64,000 nucleotides of DNA, taken from the NCBI GenBank assembly GCA_038502055.1, contig JAXRKN010000033.1, positions 1,426,001 through 1,490,000 on the forward strand, written 5' to 3'. Shown piece after piece: positions 27,589-41,600 of the stretch (position 1 is the first letter of the stretch; every line of letters begins with the position of its first letter). The translations under genes and the position numbers were made by a program. The notes under the pieces were generated by a model. That model did not search any database. It was not told where the DNA came from and saw only the letters and a list, made by a program, of their open reading frames with translations. Origin of the DNA: Tanytarsus gracilentus. Lineage: Eukaryota; Arthropoda; Insecta; Diptera; Chironomidae.

Positions 27589-30402
27589 CTTGCCACGATA
27601 ACCTCACAAGTGTCACTGGCAGCTTTAATTTATTTTTTAAAATCATTCGAGCACCGACGATAAGAAGGATTGCAACAAGAAGTAAAGAAAAATTATGTAA
27701 TGTATTGGCACTTGTTCAATGCACGACGATCGAGGATGTTTAATTATTTTTATCACGTACTCGAAGTGACATCAAAATGGATTTTTAATTTTGCATAAGT
27801 ATCGTTCAGTAGGTTAGTGGTGAAGTGAATTGAATAAATTTAACTGAAATTTATGTTTTTATAAAATAATTCTGATAGTCACGATAATTATTACCCGATC
27901 CAGTCAGATAAACGAGCCGCTATAACATGACAAGAGCATTAGACGATGGAGTAATGACATGAGCATGAGAATGCACATTTCATGCAACATAAAAATTATT
28001 AAGACATCATTGTGGCGATAAAAATCACAAACACGTGGTTCTAAAGCAGAAAAATAAAGTTATTAAAAAATCATCATCGAGTCGTAACATAATTATTTTA
28101 AATATTGTTGTGTGACTGCCGGAGCTTGGAAAGAACATTCAAAACTTTTTTTTCGTTTGACGAAAGAAAGAAAGAAAAACAAACAAAATTCGTTGAACTC
28201 TTGCTGCGGCTATTAGTTGCTACAATTTCCACACTTTTTTAAATTCAATCAATAATACATCAATATTGGCTATTATTAACACAAAAGCCGTCAATTCGTT
28301 GTGTTCCATAGCAAAAATTACAGATTTTACTGTTACAAAAGCGAAGCCATTTGAAGAGAACTTCAACCTCAGAAGTTCTGACTCTTAAAAAAATGGAAAT
28401 CAATTCATCAATTAGCTTCTTTAAAGGCGAGTACGAAATAAGCCAAAAAGAACTCACAACGACCGCCGCGCGCGGCATCCATTATTGTCATGATGATCAT
28501 TGAGATCAATGGAACCACAAAAAATAAAATAAAGAAATTTTGGCAGAAGAGGAAGAGAAGTTAAGAAGCTGGGAAATAAAAAGAAGATTTATGAGACGGC
28601 TTGAGATGATCAAAAGTTTGGTAATTTATAATTTACTCAGCAGGGCTGTTGGAAGATTTTTAATTTTTTTAAAACTTAATTTTAGTTTATTGAAATTTAA
28701 AAAAAAATATATTTCAACCTTAACTCTTTTCCTTCACTTTCTGCAATCTCCGTCACTTTTAGCAATCTCTCTCGCTGATTTGAGAGTCAATAAATTTCTT
28801 TATTTGCCCCCAAATAAACTCTACAAATAACAACATGGAATATTGATGATAATCAGAGGGATTGCAGTATGAGAGAGAATGATATATGAATTTATAATTA
28901 CATGCTGATTTAACAGTGAGAAGAAATTTTTTAATTGTCTCGAGTGTGAGAAGCGAGCCAACCACCAGCATCATCAGTGGAGATCTTCAATCTAAAATTA
29001 CACTCGCATAATATTTGAGGAGAAAATGCAGATGATTTATCATTTTATGCAGGCTGGAAAAAAAATCAAGCAGTTCTCAAACTCCTGTGAAATCATCGTG
29101 AAAGTTACTTTTTTGGTAGTTTAATTTAAAAAAAAATTCTAACCTATGAATGAAACAGTATAAAACTCATTTGGTTCCTTAATTATGAAAAAAAATATTA
29201 GCTTATCTTTTTATAAAAACCAAATAAAAGCTTTCAAAATTACATTATCGCCACTGATGAAGATCACAAAAAACTTTCGATTTCGGAAGTTAAAATCTCT
29301 CAGTTTCTTCTTCTTTCTTCTGCCTAAAAAATGACCAATCAAATGAAATCTCTATCGAATTCATAATTGCTTGCGGTGATGTTCACATAAACGACTTCTT
29401 TCACTTTTAATCGTCATCGTATTTGATCATCTTGTGGGATATTCGGTTAATTTTTATTTATGGTCTCTCTTCAATAAAAAAAACATCACGATTATCGACA
29501 AAGTGATAAACTATGCGAAATCAAAGGCGATCGCTTAATCAATTAACAAATTTCACGCGGATTTGCTAAAATCTCTCGCTGACTCTTCTGTGGATTATTT
29601 GTGGTGTTTATCACGATTATTTTTTATGCAAATCGATTTAAAAAAACTGAAAAATTGTTTTGATTAGCAGTGAAAATGAATTTTAAATTAATGCTAAATC
29701 ATCAAGGGGTGAGAACTAAATTTTAAAACATTTAAGCAAGAACTTTAAAATTCAAAAATTATTTTTAATTATTTCTCACACTTTAAACTTTCCATCACTT
29801 GACCTGTCAAACGAAATGAAAAGTTCAACGCCATATGCTAAGTAAGAAAATTGTGCTGGTTGTTGAGTTCCATATCTCGTGAATTAAATCTTGAGAAATG
29901 AGTTTGAGAAGAACATTTCCAAAACTGGCGCTGCTGATGAAATTTTGTTACCGGTTTGGTGTTGAAATAAAAATTGTTTAAAAAAATAGATTTGGCAAAT
30001 GTTTATTTTAATTAAATTAAATTAAATTAATAATAACCTAAATTTAAGCAGTCAAAAAAGTTAGTGTAGTAAATTTAACATTAAATAATTATTTAACTAA
30101 AAACTTCAATGTTTTTCCTCTTATAAATGTCAGCATCACCAATAAAATGTTTTTTTTAATTAATTTACAACGCTTAAGAGTAGAAATTATCAATAAAAGT
30201 CCATGTTGACTTATTACTAATTGATTATCACAAGTTTTTCTATAAGAAAACATTTAATTGATTTTTGGTCATCGCTGGGTCGAGAAAAAGTTTTTAAATT
30301 ATGAGCTCTATGAAAAGAATTATCGATTCTTTTTCACTAAGTGTCAGATTAATTAATTCAATGGTGCGCGAGTGCATGGTTGAGTTCACAGACAGATCAA
30401 AC
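27589..30402. other. Intergenic between two minus-strand genes
   Basis: No supported gene. It would hold the lipase promoter (27.6-28 kb) and the UGT 3' UTR (just below 30.4 kb). A pure ATTAA microsatellite lies at 30008-30032. Confidence 0.55.
30008..30032. repeat. ATTAA microsatellite
   Basis: About five copies of a pentanucleotide, directly visible. Confidence 0.75.
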
Positions 30403-33400
30403 TTATAGAACCTTCATCTTCGATCCACGCGTTACACGTTCAAATGGCAAACTCTTCGAATAGCTTCGCACTCGACCGAACTGTGAAAAAACATATATTT
30501 TATGAGTGTTTGATCGTTATTTTGAATGCATGCGAAGCTATACTTACAATATATGCGAACACAAATAGCGTGGACGCAAACCCAATGAAAACTGTAAGCG
30601 CAACGTCGAGCATCAAATATTTCACCCAACTTATTGTTTTCTGTTCATTCCGCAAGTGTTTCTGTTCAAAGCAAAGTCATTAGTTAATAATCATGAATTA
30701 ATTAATTAACACTTTTCGCATTTTAACTTACCGTTCCTCCATGACGAATTACATACTCGATCCACCATATGGCACACTCTACTGAGTTACCATGCGGCTG
30801 ATCCTTGACTATGTTCCGGAGCTTAATCATATTTGACTTGTAGCTGGAGATTAAAAGAAAATAATTGATTATTGAAATGAAATTCACGTGCACAAATAGA
30901 GCGCAATTGAAATATTTTTGTTTCTGGGTTATCAAAACAACGAGTGGAAACTCGGACTTAAAATATCTCGTTTGCACTCCTTGAAAATATTTCACAAATA
31001 AAATATTTGATAAGCGTAAAATTATTTTCGGGTCATTATCCGACACAAATTCGTGTACTCACATTTTCGTTTTCAAGACATCATCAAGACGTTTTTCAAA
31101 TTTCTCGTGACTCTCAAAGTCTATCAGCGACACGACTCCGCACACATATTTCTGTACTTGATAGAGATAGTGATCGAGTGATGTTGAATAGCTGATGCCT
31201 AAGATTGGCACCGCATGATGGATTGAGTCTTCTATATTTCTCTGCCCACCGTCAGTAATGTGAAGTATCACTTTGGCATGCGCTGTTGGATATGAAGAGA
31301 ATTAAATTAGTCATCAGATAGTTTAGGAGTTATTCATGTGCGTGCATGCAATAAAGGAGTTTATTTTAAATTAAAAAAATCTTATAATTTTAATTCTCAT
31401 TTTTGAGGTCACTTTGAGTGACGTAGTTTACAACACTAAACGTCGTTACATAATTAAACTTTTTTATGCGAATGTGTGCAAGCGATGCTGAAGAGAAAAA
31501 TTATGTTGAATAGCCACATTATGTTATTAAGTGGCTGTGCATGTCCACAGACATAATTTCATCATAAGTAACGGCATGAGAAAAATGCCATTTAAGGAGA
31601 CTCTTTGTAAGCTTTTTGTAAATACGAACTTGCACGTGTATTTTTTTCGTGATGAAAATAATCAGAACTCACTCGAATGCTGAAAATTGCTATCATCAAC
31701 AAAATAGTCAAATAATGTGCGAAAATAAATAGTTTATTTTCACAGAAAGATTCACAATTTTGTGTGACGTCAGATTTACTCGAGTGGGTGGTTTGCTGAG
31801 AGAAATGATGTGAGAAAAATACTTTAATGAAAAATTCTTAAATGAGGTAAACAAATCTTTTTTGGGCATAATTGAGATAAAAAAATTTCCATGACGTATT
31901 TTACCGTATCTTAACTTTCTTTAACCCTCAATGAACGAGAGTGCTACACACGACACTTTGCTATGCTGATTTAACTCTTTTCAAATGCACTTTTAAATTA
32001 TAATATTTTTTTCTCGCAGCAAAAGTAAATTTACTTCCGCGTAAGAGTTCGCAATTTACGTCATTCTCACAATCATCGCACATAGTTATCAACAGACTGA
32101 ATAGTGAAGGTCAATTAAGCTTACCTAAAATGCTCTCTTGATCCAAGTCAAAGCCCTGATAGACTCTGGCTGTCGTGTTAATAAATCCGTCATTTAAATT
32201 CCAAATAATAGCGACATTGGCTTTCTTCAATGCTTTCAGGAGCTTCTCGAATCTAGCTTGGCTGTGTTGAATGGCACCATTGAGATTCACGTAAACGACT
32301 CGTTCAGATTTTTTCAAAAATTCCTTCAAGTCTTCCGGTAAGTTAGTCTTTTGAGTTTTCTCATGAAGTCCACCGAGGTAGACAGTCGTTGGCACAGTTG
32401 GTCGAATATTATTGAGCATTTCGTACGAATTAATTAAGACCAGATCAGCATTGCTCTCAATCTCCCACATATCAGGCGCATTTTCATATTTCATCACACC
32501 CGCAATGATTTCATTCTGAAGTGGAATCTCCTCAGTATGATAATAAATTCTATAAAAAAAGTACGCAATTATTGTCAAATCGATATTTGTTTAAATATTA
32601 ATTAAATGTCATTCAAATTTTTTTTCTGCGCACTAAAAAATTTCTCCCCTCTTTCGAAAAGTTCAACAAATTGCATTAATCAATTTTTAAAGTGATTTTA
32701 TTTTCAGTTCATGATCATGTGGAAAAGTGAAAATTAATAATTAAAAAATAAATGAAAACGGCAGCGCGATGTATCAAGGTTAGGAGTTGAAAATGAGTGT
32801 AATTTAGAGGAGGTTAGAGCGCACTTTTAATTGCAGTTTATGATTGAACTATCGATTTAGAAAAAAGGAAGTTATTTAAATAATTTAACGTTTAAAAATT
32901 ATTCAAATATTTAAAATTTAATTTTTTAAACTCACTTGTATGAAATCGCCGAAAAAACGCTAAAAATTCTTTGAACCAGACTCAAATTTTCAGTGAATGG
33001 GAGAAAGACACTCGGAAAGCTAACCGCATGATTTGGATTGCCGAATGCCTCGTGAATATTCGGAAATGCTTCTCCATTCGTGATGCCAATTAAAGGTGCA
33101 TTAAAATGATGTGCAAAAATATTCATCATCGATGAACTTCCTGACCAGTCAACGAGTACGGCATCGAAATATTCGTCGCCGCTCAATAATTGCTTTACAA
33201 CTGGGCTTTTCAGCTCGGCCTCGAAAAGCTTTCTCATTACGTTGAAAACTGTCTTGAGCATATCTGAACCTTCCAAATCGACATCCTTCAACTCATTCAG
33301 TACATCCAAATGGTAAACGAAACTGAGATCAATCTCGGTGATATTTTCGTATTGTTCAAGGTTAGAGAAAAAGAATGGATCAGTTGTGAGTATCGTCAAA

Positions 33401-33546
33401 TGATGGCCGGATTTATGAAGACTTTCCAGCAGCGGTCGATAAACAATTTGATGCACAGACGATGGAATTGGGAGGACTGTCAATATTTTTGCACTTTCTA
33501 TCGTCGATATGAAAATCGTGAGCGCTAATGATAAAAATCGATACAT
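30403..33546 (-). CDS. UDP-glycosyltransferase, divergent, ER membrane
   Basis: GT1-family enzyme predicted to transfer a sugar from a UDP-sugar to small lipophilic acceptors in the ER lumen. Minus-strand exons: 33546-32936, 32549-32125, 31282-31063, 30843-30732, 30661-30548 and 30480-30403, giving 519 aa, a normal UGT length. All junctions are GT-AG and keep frame. In order: signal peptide (MYRFLSLALTIFISTIESA), acceptor-binding half with the expected catalytic His in SSVHQIVYRPLL and Asp in VLVDWSGS, donor-binding half, the typical DQP...AIWWIEYVIRHGG segment, one C-terminal membrane helix (VALTVFIGFASTLFVFAYI) and a basic tail (FGRVRSYSKSLPF...). The signature is atypical: ITDGG replaces the usual THGG, the terminal acidic-Gln pair reads LDH, and the YFSLGSN-like strand reads YVNLNGA. 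If the last 67-nt intron is retained, the protein ends IVSIASHAFKITIKHS instead. Family call firm; catalytic competence uncertain. Confidence 0.92.
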
Positions 33547-33589
33547 TTTCCTCGTTCAATTTCTTCTTCTTATATTTTTACAACCACAG

Positions 33590-33599
33590 TTTATATACG
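33590..33599 (-). promoter_or_regulatory. TATA box of the UGT gene
   Basis: The minus strand reads CGTATATAAA about 45 nt upstream of the UGT ATG, implying a start of transcription near 33565 and a very short 5' UTR. Confidence 0.55.
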
Positions 33600-35649
33600 T
33601 TGAGGTTTCTTCTTCCTCTCTTTTTTCGTTTTCGAGAAACTTCTTAGTAACAGCGGTTTTATTTCGTAAATTTATTAAATTTCTATGATTATGACTCACT
33701 AATGAGAGTTCTTTGTAGTCTTAAAAAGATTTCAGAACTGATAAAAAAACACATGTGATTTTGCAGTGTCACTGTCAGGGTCTTAATTTCCCTTAATTAA
33801 AGCAATTTTTATTTAATTTGCTTTGTTAACCTTTTGTTAAACGTCACAATCACAAAACGTTAAAAAAACTTTTATAAATTATTTAAATTTTTTTTCACTT
33901 TCAATGAATTTACTTTATTTTTTTTTTAAATTATTTACAGAACTTGAGAACTATTTTTTTTTGTCTCACTTCGTCAACGGATAAATAAAAACTGAGTAAA
34001 AATACGCGATTTACATTCTCTATATCGCTTTGAACGACTCACACACATGCAACGTTCACTAATACGTTAAATTTCATTCATATGTTTTTTGCTGTGTGAT
34101 AAATACAAACTGCCGGCTCAACACGTGATCGTACATTAATTAACTCGTTTGATTAAGTAATAATTGTCATTCTTATATATTTTATCCAGTTTTATTAATT
34201 TATATCATGCTCATAAATTTAGGCATGTTAAAAGGAAATTTTTGCTACTTTTTCATCAAAATTTTCTCGTTGATACGTAAAAAATTCTTGGCAACACGAA
34301 CGGAATATTTTCAGCAACATTTGTGCATCTATTACGACATAACTCGTTCGTTGTAAACAATTTCTGTAAATAAGCTACGATCGCTACCTTTGGAGGTGTG
34401 TCGGTGACGCAACAATTTGTTTTTCTTTGAAAAATTTCTAGCTGAAAAACAAGTTTAAAATTTTTGTTTACGATTTTCTTTATCGTATACTGCATGATTG
34501 AGTAGTTCTTCAATTATTCCCGGAAAGATGTGAGTCAGTTGTTGTTATGAATGAAAATATTAAGTGGGACTTGTTGAGTTAGGTCGAGAACTTAATATAA
34601 CAGCAACACGTGGAATGATGGTTAAAATTTGAAGCTCACAATTTGCGTAGTTTTTGAGCTTGACCTTCGATAGAGTTGTTTTTGTGTGACAAGCCTCCAT
34701 AATTTATTAAAAACTGTGTGTGCTCTGATGATTGTCAAAAAATGTGTTTTTCAATTATAAATTATTAATTTTTTGTTTTTTGAAGAGTTTATGAGACTTA
34801 AAAATTGTTAAGTAATTCCCTAAGCCTTATAAAAATACTCAAACCCCCATGAAAGCCTCTTATCAACATGTTACGTGACGAATTATCAGCAAATCACAAT
34901 TTTTAACGCACATGACCTAGAGAGTTGTCGAAAAAAATTTAGCGAATGGAAATTTTTACGCATCAGACTTTTTCCGACGCTCGACAAAAAAATTTTCCAT
35001 TCACTCCTACTAACCCATATATATGTATTACATCTTCTACAATGCGTGATGCTTGCGAAAAAAATTTATTATTTTCTCGACATTTAAAATGCGGAATTAA
35101 AATGAAAAAAATTCGAAAAACAAATTCAAGGCCATCGAGACGAGCCTCTCAGTTTCATTTCGTCAAACATAATTCGAAACTAATCAACACTTGGAATACA
35201 AATTTAAAATACAGCGTAGAAATATTGTTTACAAGTTTTGAGGATTCATCGTGTGCACAATTAACAAAGTAGAAAATTAATTGTTTTCTAAGCGCATCTG
35301 TTGTTTTCTTTTTAAGCAATTAATTGTCGCATTTTAATTAAGATGTAGGCGTAGATGAAGACGACACAAACTTAGGGTTTAAATTTAATTTTCAATTCCA
35401 ATATCTATAAAATTAAATAAAGTTAATCACTCGACACTTTACAGTATTTTGTCCCGCACTGAAAAACTTCGCTCATCACATTCAATTCAAGAGTTTAAAG
35501 TTCTAAAAATAGCAAATTGAAATTGACAAATTAAAATTGATCTTACGAGTGAGAATTTCTTAACTGGCTACTGCAAAAATGATGATGATGATTTATTGTC
35601 CTTTGTCATTGAAATAATAAAATTTATCTAATCAAAATCTAATTTACAG
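33600..35649. other. Intergenic between UGT and Stubble, divergent promoters
   Basis: Contains poly-T and poly-A tracts and no supported gene. A splice acceptor (TTTACAG, ending 35649) just upstream of the Stubble ATG suggests a 5' UTR intron, with one or more non-coding exons somewhere in or beyond this tract. Confidence 0.5.
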
Positions 35650-35672
35650 GAATTCAAAAAAAGTCTTTCACA

Positions 35673-38600
35673 ATGCGACCATGTTGTCGCAGGAGAGCGT
35701 CAACGTCATCGTCAATACTTTTAGTTGTAATAAATCTATTAATTAAAGTCTCACTCGAGACGGTAGCTAGTCAAAATTTCAAAATAAATCCGAAGCCATG
35801 TGTGGTGGGCGATGTGGACGGAACTTGTATGTTCGTCTATGATTGCATCAAATCTGATGGCATTCATCTTGGCATGTGCATGGATGGCTTTATGTTCGGC
35901 TCATGCTGTGCACATAATCTTAAAGATAATTTTGTGCTGCCGCCCTCAACTCCATTTCGGCCGCCAAATAAGCCCACAAATAAATATAAACCTTCGAAAG
36001 TGCCGACTAGTAAACCAAACAAGACAAGTATCAATCATCATGGCACTGTGACGATAAATAGACCCAATGGAAGTGGAACTTTGGTCATTCGACAGCAGCA
36101 AAATCAGAAGCCATTTAAAAATCGTCCAGCCACAACGGCAGTGGCCACATCACGAAAGCCAGTGACTACCATAATTTCTACAAAAAGTCCGTTGGATAAT
36201 TTCAATGACTCCTCAAACGAACTTAGTGCCTCGGCTAGTGTCTCAGCTAGTAAGTTTTAAATAATTTTTATCCGTTATAAAACATATTTAAAAAAAATAT
36301 TTTAGATTACTGGTCGTCAACTCCATGGCAAGTTTCAACAGAGCCAAGTTTCATTACGAAACCTCGTCCATCGCCATGGGACAAGACAACACCCGCTAGA
36401 CCCAAACCAAAGCCAACGAAGAAACCCCTCTTCGGAAGTACGGCGTCGACATCAACTTCACTTGAGACGAGAAAACCAACAACATTTAAGCCCAAACCAC
36501 CGGTATGATAAAAAGTTTTTATTACTCAATCAGTTAAAAAATTTTCATTCACATTTTTCTCCTCGAAAACCACAAAAAAAAGGCAAAGCCAGTAAAACCC
36601 GTCTCGACGACCCTTTTACAGCAGACAACAGCGTACACCCAGCAACGTGTGCCATCAACATCAACAACAATGCTAACCACTCGCACTTCCACGACAATCT
36701 CAACGCCCACAACGAGACCGTCCTCGTCAATTAGTTCAACGGAGATTTCTGAAAATTCAATTTCGGCCGAGTCATTGCCTCCAATAACGCGGCTTCCGGG
36801 TCGCGACACTATTTCAGCTGCACGCAATTTTGATTGTGGAATTTCGGGCATTCCGCCATCAGCACGTCCCGAGGTTCGAATCGTTGGCGGAAAGAATGCC
36901 GGATGGTCTCAATATCCTTGGCAAGTGTCAGTACGACGAACCTCCTTTTTTGGCTTCTCGAGCACACACCGATGCGGTGGCGCGGTGTTGAATGAAAACT
37001 TTATAGCTACTGCAGGGCATTGTGTCGACGACTTGTTAACCTCACAAATTCGAATTCGAGTCGGTGAATATGACTTCTCGCATATTCAGGAGCAATTGCC
37101 TTACATCGAGCGTGGAATATCGAAGAAAATTGTTCATCCGAAATATAATTTCTATACATATGAGTATGATTTGGCTTTGGTGAGATTGGAACAGCCGTTA
37201 GAATTTGCGCCGCACATCAGTCCAATTTGTCTGCCGGCGACCGAAAATTTATTGGTGGGCGAGAACGCAACTCTCACTGGTTGGGGTGAGTGAAATTTAA
37301 TTTTTTTCGATTGTTCCGCTAACCTCAGCATATAATTTTATTTAAAATGATATTAATCATATAAAAAAAATCATTTCTAGGTCGACTGAGTGAAGGCGGG
37401 ACGCTTCCGTCGGTGCTGCAAGAGGTAAGTAATTACAAAGATTAATTACATGTGTGTGCACAATGTGGATATAACTAAATCACCATCACAATTGACCTAG
37501 CGTCAATGACATATTTCACTTAATCATGTGGAAAAACACCGAAGGGAGGAATTTTATGTCATTTGTTGTTCCACCATGACACGCTTTGGGATTAAATTCA
37601 ATTTGAGATGCTTAATCAATTTGAAATTTATCTCGCATTCTTCTTTACGAGCTTTTGTTCTATAAATATATATAAATTAGAGCTTGATTTAAGAGTGTAA
37701 CTGGAGTAAACTTGAGGGTGGGATTAGGAATTGGTTTATGTTTTAGAATTGTGCGAGCTTTAAGAACATTTTAAAAGGGATGAAAATATTTTTAGGTTTT
37801 AAAATTTAACGTCTAAAATAATTTTGAATGATTTAAAATTTATAATTTAATTTTGATTTTATTGAGAAAAATTTAAAAATCTTAATTCTGTAAGTCAACT
37901 GAGACAGAAACATAAAATAAACATACTCGATCTATTTAGCTCCAAAATCCTCAGCAAATTGCTTAATATAGCTCACAAATTAACCTCTAATCTCATGCCG
38001 TAATCGCATTGAGAATTATTTCAACGTGAAATTATTTTCCCTCTGCTCTCGCTTTTATATCTGTTCCAACTGTAGTACGCATACGATAATTAAAAAGATC
38101 CATTAAGCGTGAGAAGATTAATACTCTTGCTGATACCGCACATTGAAGCCTCTCTCTCGAGATTTTCTTCCATTAATTCAATTTTCGGCAGGATTTTATG
38201 GATTTCCAATTTATTTTATTAACAGCCAAACGACTCGCTTAATAGATTTACGCATACAATCGTCTGGAGAAATATTGGCTACAATTCATTGGCGTTATCG
38301 CGTCAATTTATATATTTTTTAAAGAAAAAATCTCCACACACACAAGCAGAAAATTCTCTCGACACAATTTTCCACACGAGATGACTCTCGCCTGCTGCAG
38401 CCGGATAATGAATTGGTTTTTATCGATATCAATTTTTCACTCTGTCCTTTCACTCCCCACACGCTGCCATGTCGTTCAACGAAATTGGATTTTTTTTATG
38501 GAAATATAATTCACTTAATCTGCCTCGACAACTTTAAACACACAAAAGATGCTGAATGTGTGGAATTTTTTAAATTTTTATTGTTTAAAAATGACAAAAA

Positions 38601-41600
38601 CTTTTAGAAAAAAAAATTATTTTAAAAAATTTAAGAAGTTCTCAACCCTTGAAACCTTCAGCATTGATTCTTTATTGTCTTTCCTCGTAGTTAAACTTTC
38701 TACTAGGTCAAATCTTCTCTACATTCTGCGGATGCGGAAAAAGAGAGAATTTATTGCGCCACAATAAAAAGAAAGTTGAATTAAATGTCTGAGGCTAAAT
38801 TTTCACGCTTTTTCTCTTCACATTTTCCTCGCCATTTCTTTTCATTCGCCCTCTCTAAACTTGATTTATCTACTTCGATTTTTTCAGCACTGCTCTCTTC
38901 ACATAAAAAAATCCATCAACGATTCTTCAAGTGGCTTTTGAATTGAGATTTTTTTCTTCCTCGAATGCTGCACATCCATTAGTCTTGTGGAATTTAGAAT
39001 AGCTATTGAATGTTTGTTAATGCTGCAGTTGAACGAATTTATTATCTCGGAGCTACGAGTTGGATCTGTGGGAAGCTAAAAAGGCAGGCAACAAAACGGG
39101 ACTGAAGGTTTTAATGATTTCCCTTGTGGATCAACTCTGGTTTGAATTGAATTGTGGGAAGCTTTAAAGTTAGAATTTATTGAGCAGTAAATATAAAATT
39201 AGTTTTATTTAAATTTTTATCAAAAAAATCAATGCTGAACAAATGGCAGCATCCTCTTTATTCGTCCTGCATTCCAGCATAATATAAAACTTTTATCTAC
39301 CTTTGCACAAAAAAGTGCACTTAAGAAACTTTTCACTCGATTCTCAAACAAATTCAATTTCCATCTTTCATTCAACTTTAATATGAAAACCTAAACCACG
39401 GGAAAAGAAATAAGTGGAAAATTTCTTCAGTGAGCAAGGGATGGTAATTTTTTAAAATTAAATATTTTATTCTTTAAATTTTTTGAGAGATTTTTTTATC
39501 ACAAAAGATTTACTTTTTTATTCAGAAAAATGCACACGGATTGAATTTGAAATCCCACGAGCGCTTTGAAAAGAAAAGAAAAAGTTTAAAGCAAAAGAGA
39601 GAACTAAAATTTCCTCATTCACAACCTTCGAAGAACATAAAAATAAAAATCTTTTCTATGTCGATATCGCCGCCGTCACGAGGCAAAAGATTTTCTTCGA
39701 TTCAGAAGTCAAAGCGAAAGCTCGACGGAGAAGAGAAATGGGAGGAGTAAAAAAATGTCAGAGTAACAGATGTTCTCGGGCTTAGCGATGTGAAAAGTGT
39801 CTTTTGAGAGTCACAATAGTGGAAATTGAATGAACACAAGAAGGAAGCTTTTAGATCAGACTTGAAAAGTGAGAGCTAATCGACGCTTTTATCTCAAATC
39901 ACTCATTGCCTCTTCTAAGAGCTTGTTTATGAAATTCATTTTGATCGTCGAGGAGAAAAATCATAATTTAATCGCAACGCAATTATCTTCTCTTAGCGGG
40001 GAGTTTAAAGAATGGAAAATTCTCACCGTCACGCTTGAATCATCGTTAGTGAAAACGTTATCATCGTATTTTCTATCCTACTTAATTTCCACTCGAGGAA
40101 TAAGCTCACGCTGGCTGTTTACGGCAGCAATTGCCGCGTATTAAGGATTTATAATAAATTCGACAAGGGAAGTTGAACTCAGGTGCTAAAATTATAATTC
40201 ATTTTAAGTTGGAGATTTTCCATAACTTCCATCCCCTCAATGAGCTCAAAGGGAGGTGTCATAAACGAAAGATTATTCCATTATTTAGTGATTTTGAGCC
40301 GACGTCATGAGAATTATGTGATTTTATCTTCGCACTTTATTCGCATAGCCTGTCACTGGAGAGATTTTGTTAATAATTCACTAAATGCCATGGTGATGGC
40401 CAACTTTTTCCTCCTTATCTGCGTGAGCTCATGTGAGAGAGAGAAAGAGCGTCTGGAGATTATTAAATATTCACGTTATGGTTATGGAGTGACTGTGTAT
40501 AACGAAGGCAATCTTACACTGAAATGCCAGATGGAGAGAAAAATGAGCATTATTAGCAAATTAGCGTAAATTGTTTCAAATGTGAACCATTGTTGAATTA
40601 ATGAGGTCATTATACTACTCCTGAATATCACTCACTTAAATGCTGCTCTCGAAGTGGAATAAATTTGAAATTTAAACGAGTTGTAAAAATATTACTTCGC
40701 TTAATGAAAAAAAAGGATAAATTACAATAGAGAAAATTTGAAAGCTGGAAAACAAAGTTTCGAAATGAAAATTTTAGAAGGGGTTTGGTATGAAAATTTA
40801 ATTTCTGAAGACAATTAATTTGAGGTGGTGATAAATTTCTTGGAAAAAATTTAGAAAATTTATTCAAGAAGAAAATCGAAAATATATTTTATAAATTCAG
40901 AGAAGTAATTTCTAGTTTTTGAATTTTTATTACAATTTAAGGGTTTATTTAAAAATCAAATTTTTTTAAAATTTACCGATCTGGTTTTTGCCCCTTGATG
41001 AAAGATAATTGCAAATTAAATTAACTTAACCAAACGAATTTTTCTACTCTTCCACTCAATTTCCTCTCAACACATTTTCATTTCATTTTTCTCTTTTTCA
41101 TCCACATTAAGCCACATTTTCCGCAAAAGAACGCGGAAAAGAAGGATTTCATAATAATTTTTGCAAATTTATTCATTACATGCAAATGCTTTCATTTTTC
41201 ATCAACAACAGCGGTTGCCTTTTTCTTGAACCAAGCGAAATTTAAACTTATTACACGCTGCCGAACTGCTTTTTAAAGTTCAGCACTTGTTTGAAAAATT
41301 TTCTGTAAATCTTTATGACTATGAAAGCTGATACTTTTTCGATGCCAGACTGAAAGATAGAAAAATGAGAAGATGAAAAACGAGCTTTTTGCATAAACGA
41401 GAGGGTACAAAAGGATTTCGAGTCAGTTTATGAAAATTTCTCTAAAAGAACGTGCCGAAGAAGCTCAAATATCTTATCGAGAGGTTTTGCGGAGAGAAAA
41501 AAAGGTTCGTTTGGCAAACCATAAATTTTACTGATATCTCAACATACATTCGGATTTTTTTAGAAGTAAATGAGATAGAATTGATTTTGGGCAAAAATTG

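Noticed and set aside
30723..31046. 107-codon minus frame beginning MSDNDPK
   Set aside because: Its first two-thirds are intron 4 of the UGT; only the last 37 residues are a real exon, read in continuity with 31063.
35800..36051. Plus-strand 83-codon frame overlapping the first Stubble exon
   Set aside because: Alternate frame of the cysteine-knot exon; the Stubble frame explains the sequence.
36307..36851. Minus-strand open frames (36307-36495, 36545-36730, 36549-36851) within the Stubble gene
   Set aside because: They are antisense shadows of the Thr/Pro/Ser-rich stem exons and have no splice logic or family resemblance.
40240..40569. 109-codon frame in the large Stubble intron
   Set aside because: No recognisable domain or 5'/3' signals; its length is compatible with chance over 7.4 kb.
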